NCBI GenBank assembly: GCA_031292035.1 | Contig: JARLHX010000035.1 | Span: 1-7,524 of the forward strand | Reading direction: 5' to 3' | DNA length: 7,524 nucleotides | Source of the DNA: Negativicutes bacterium | GTDB lineage: Bacteria > Bacillota_C > Negativicutes > Sporomusales_B > JARLHX01 | In this document: piece by piece, positions 6,104 to 7,524 of the stretch | Layout: each line of letters opens with the position of its first letter | Numbering within the stretch: position 1 is the first letter of the stretch | Notes under the pieces: model-generated | The model's input: only the letters and a program-made list of their open reading frames with translations | Database searches by the model: none | What the model was told of the DNA's origin: nothing | Made by a program: the position numbers and the translations under genes

Positions 6104-6883
6104 ATGCCAATCTCACAAGAACCCGTTGTCGTCCTCGATCAGGTAGGCGTCCGGTTAGGCGGTATGCCTGTCTTACAGGATATGAGCCTCACTATCCAGG
6201 GCGGCGAATTTATCGTCATCCTGGGCCCAAATGGGGCCGGCAAAAGCACTTTCCTCAAGCTTTTACTCGGGCTGGTGCGCCCCAATGCCGGCGGATCGGT
6301 GCAGGTGCTGGGCAGCACACCCCAGCGCGGCAACCAGGCCATCGGTTACGCCCCACAACACCGCGCCCTGGATACCGAGCTGCCCCTGCGTGCCCGCGAT
6401 CTGGTCGGTTTTGGGTTGGACGGTCACCGCTGGGGTACCGGTTGGCCCAGTCGCAGCCGCCACGAGCGCATCGAAAAGGCTCTGCTGGAGGTAGATGCGC
6501 TCAATCTGGCCGATGCGCCGGTCGGGCGCTTATCCGGCGGCGAACAGCAGCGTCTGCTGATCGCCCAGGCCCTGCTGACCGACCCCAAGCTGCTGCTGCT
6601 GGACGAGCCACTGGCAAACCTGGATCTGACCCACCAGCAAGAAGTGGTCGCCCTGGTATCCCATTTGAACCGCGTGCACGGCGTGACCGTCCTGTTGGTG
6701 GCTCACGATATCAACCCGCTGCTGCAGGTAACCGACCGGGTACTCTACATTGCGCACGGGCACAGCTGTCTCGGCGCCCCGCATGAAATCATTACCAGCG
6801 AGACGCTCTCCAACCTGTACGGCTCGCCGGTCGAGGTCATCCAGGCTGAAGGCCGCTTCTTCGTGGTCGGCGCCGAAATATAA
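6104..6883 (+). CDS. Metal ABC transporter ATP-binding protein (ZnuC/MntB-like)
   Basis: The 259-residue ATPase carries all nucleotide-binding motifs in order: Walker A GPNGAGKST (41-49), Q-loop Q85, signature LSGGEQQR (143-150), Walker B LLLLDE (163-168), D-loop ANLD (171-174) and switch His H201 in VAHD. Length and the C-terminal NLYG segment (237-240) fit the Zn/Mn importer ATPases. It sits on the cytoplasmic face and powers import with the lipoprotein upstream and the ABC-3 permease downstream. The start is ATG 6104 with a purine-rich AAAAGAAAG upstream. The spacing of 12 bases before and 17 bases after indicates one transcript. All catalytic residues are present, so it should be active. 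Metal specificity is set by its partners, not by this subunit. Confidence 0.95.
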   Translation: MPISQEPVVVLDQVGVRLGGMPVLQDMSLTIQGGEFIVILGPNGAGKSTFLKLLLGLVRPNAGGSVQVLGSTPQRGNQAIGYAPQHRALDTELPLRARDLVGFGLDGHRWGTGWPSRSRHERIEKALLEVDALNLADAPVGRLSGGEQQRLLIAQALLTDPKLLLLDEPLANLDLTHQQEVVALVSHLNRVHGVTVLLVAHDINPLLQVTDRVLYIAHGHSCLGAPHEIITSETLSNLYGSPVEVIQAEGRFFVVGAEI

Positions 6884-6900
6884 CCCGGAATGGAAGCCTG

Positions 6901-7524
6901 ATGTTCGCTATTTTCCACTACTCCTTCATCCAGAACGCTTTCCTGGCCGGCTCGATTGTCGCCGTGGCGGCCGCCCTGCTGGGCTATTTCCTGGTGATCC
7001 GCGGCCTCACTTTTGCCGGGCATGCCCTTTCAAATATCGGCTTTTCCGGGGCAGCCGGGGCCGTGCTGCTGGGCGTCCAGCCGGTTTATGGGCTGCTGGT
7101 GTTTACAGTGGCGGCCAGCCTGGCCATTGCCGTGCTCGGGCGGGAGCTGCGCGAGCGGGACGTGGCGATTGGGGTGATCATGACCTTTGCCCTGGGATTG
7201 GGCATCTTGTTTCTGTCACTTTATAATGGCTATGCCCAGCAAGCTTACAGCATCCTGTTCGGCACCATCCTGGGCATCAGCCGTGAAGATGTGCTGGTTA
7301 CCGGCCTGTTCAGCTTGCTGATCATTGTCAGCATCCTGATTTTGTGGCGACCGCTGCTGTTCAGCTCCTTCGATCCGGAAATGGCCGAGGCGCGCGGCGT
7401 GCCCCAGCGCGCCATTGCAGGAATCTTTTTGGTGCTGGTCGCCCTGACGGTCTCGGTGGCCATGCAGGTGGTAGGAGTGCTGCTGGTCTTTGCCCTGCTG
7501 GTCGGCCCGCCGGCTACTGCCGCC
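6901..7524 (+). CDS. Metal ABC transporter permease, ABC-3 family (ZnuB-like), C-terminus beyond window
   Basis: An open frame of 208 codons runs to the right edge without a stop; full-length members have about 260-300 residues, so roughly the last quarter is missing. Hydrophobic helices lie at about 13-33, 46-78, 87-107, 132-148 and 170-207. Conserved features are RGLTFAGHALSNIGFSG (34-50), which matches the ABC-3 cytoplasmic-loop region, and VVGVLLVFALLVGPPATAA (190-208) near the usual VGVLLVxALLxxPAATA motif. It forms the membrane channel for the metal delivered by the lipoprotein. ATG 6901 has TGGAAG upstream, and the gene starts 17 bases after the ATPase. Nothing in the visible part is broken. 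Family membership is clear, but metal choice is not. Confidence 0.93.
   Translation, partial: MFAIFHYSFIQNAFLAGSIVAVAAALLGYFLVIRGLTFAGHALSNIGFSGAAGAVLLGVQPVYGLLVFTVAASLAIAVLGRELRERDVAIGVIMTFALGLGILFLSLYNGYAQQAYSILFGTILGISREDVLVTGLFSLLIIVSILILWRPLLFSSFDPEMAEARGVPQRAIAGIFLVLVALTVSVAMQVVGVLLVFALLVGPPATAA

Noticed and set aside
6043..6786. A 247-codon plus-strand frame overlapping the ATPase
   Set aside because: It is rich in Arg, Pro, Gly and Ala, typical of an out-of-frame reading of GC-rich DNA; the ATPase frame has every expected motif.

Overview
The window holds two oppositely oriented gene blocks, both apparently concerned with moving metal-like solutes across a membrane. It has no RNA genes, mobile elements or CRISPR arrays that I can see. 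The mix of families suggests an environmental Gram-positive-like bacterium of the Chloroflexota (Anaerolineae) type: an Ig-like plus PD40 propeller protein anchored by one N-terminal helix, a DUF318 permease paired with a TIGR03943/DUF1980 partner, a TlpA-like thioredoxin, and an actinobacterial/chloroflexal-style metal-binding lipoprotein. This assignment is an inference from gene style, not a database result.

Minus strand, read right to left. An SDR oxidoreductase (4924 to 4082) is followed two bases later by a membrane-anchored TlpA/ResA-like thioredoxin (4079 to 3453). After a 261-base intergenic stretch with a perfect TATAAT -10 box and a structured leader comes a tight three-gene operon: a DUF318/ArsP_1 permease (3191 to 2169), its TIGR03943 partner with a His-rich cytoplasmic loop (2148 to 1360), and a large extracytoplasmic Ig-like/beta-propeller protein. 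The propeller gene starts at 1352 and runs off the left edge.

Plus strand, from about 5017. A TTGACA-N17-TAAACT promoter drives a ZnuABC/PsaABC-type importer: a binding lipoprotein (to 6091), an ATPase (6104-6883) and an ABC-3 permease (from 6901, cut by the right edge). The four likely metal ligands of the lipoprotein read His, His, Glu, Glu, which is closer to manganese-type PsaA/MntC than to zinc-type TroA/ZnuA. Two similar 15-base imperfect palindromes bracket the promoter and look like operators of a Fur-family (Zur/Mur-like) regulator. A GC-rich hairpin covers the ribosome-binding site of the preferred start codon.

Working model (inference): the plus-strand operon imports Mn or Zn, while the minus-strand permease operon moves a related metal or metalloid and carries an extracellular propeller as an unusual third component. 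The most noteworthy items are this three-gene permease operon, the internal duplication of the permease with matched cysteines, and the regulatory structures upstream of both transport operons.
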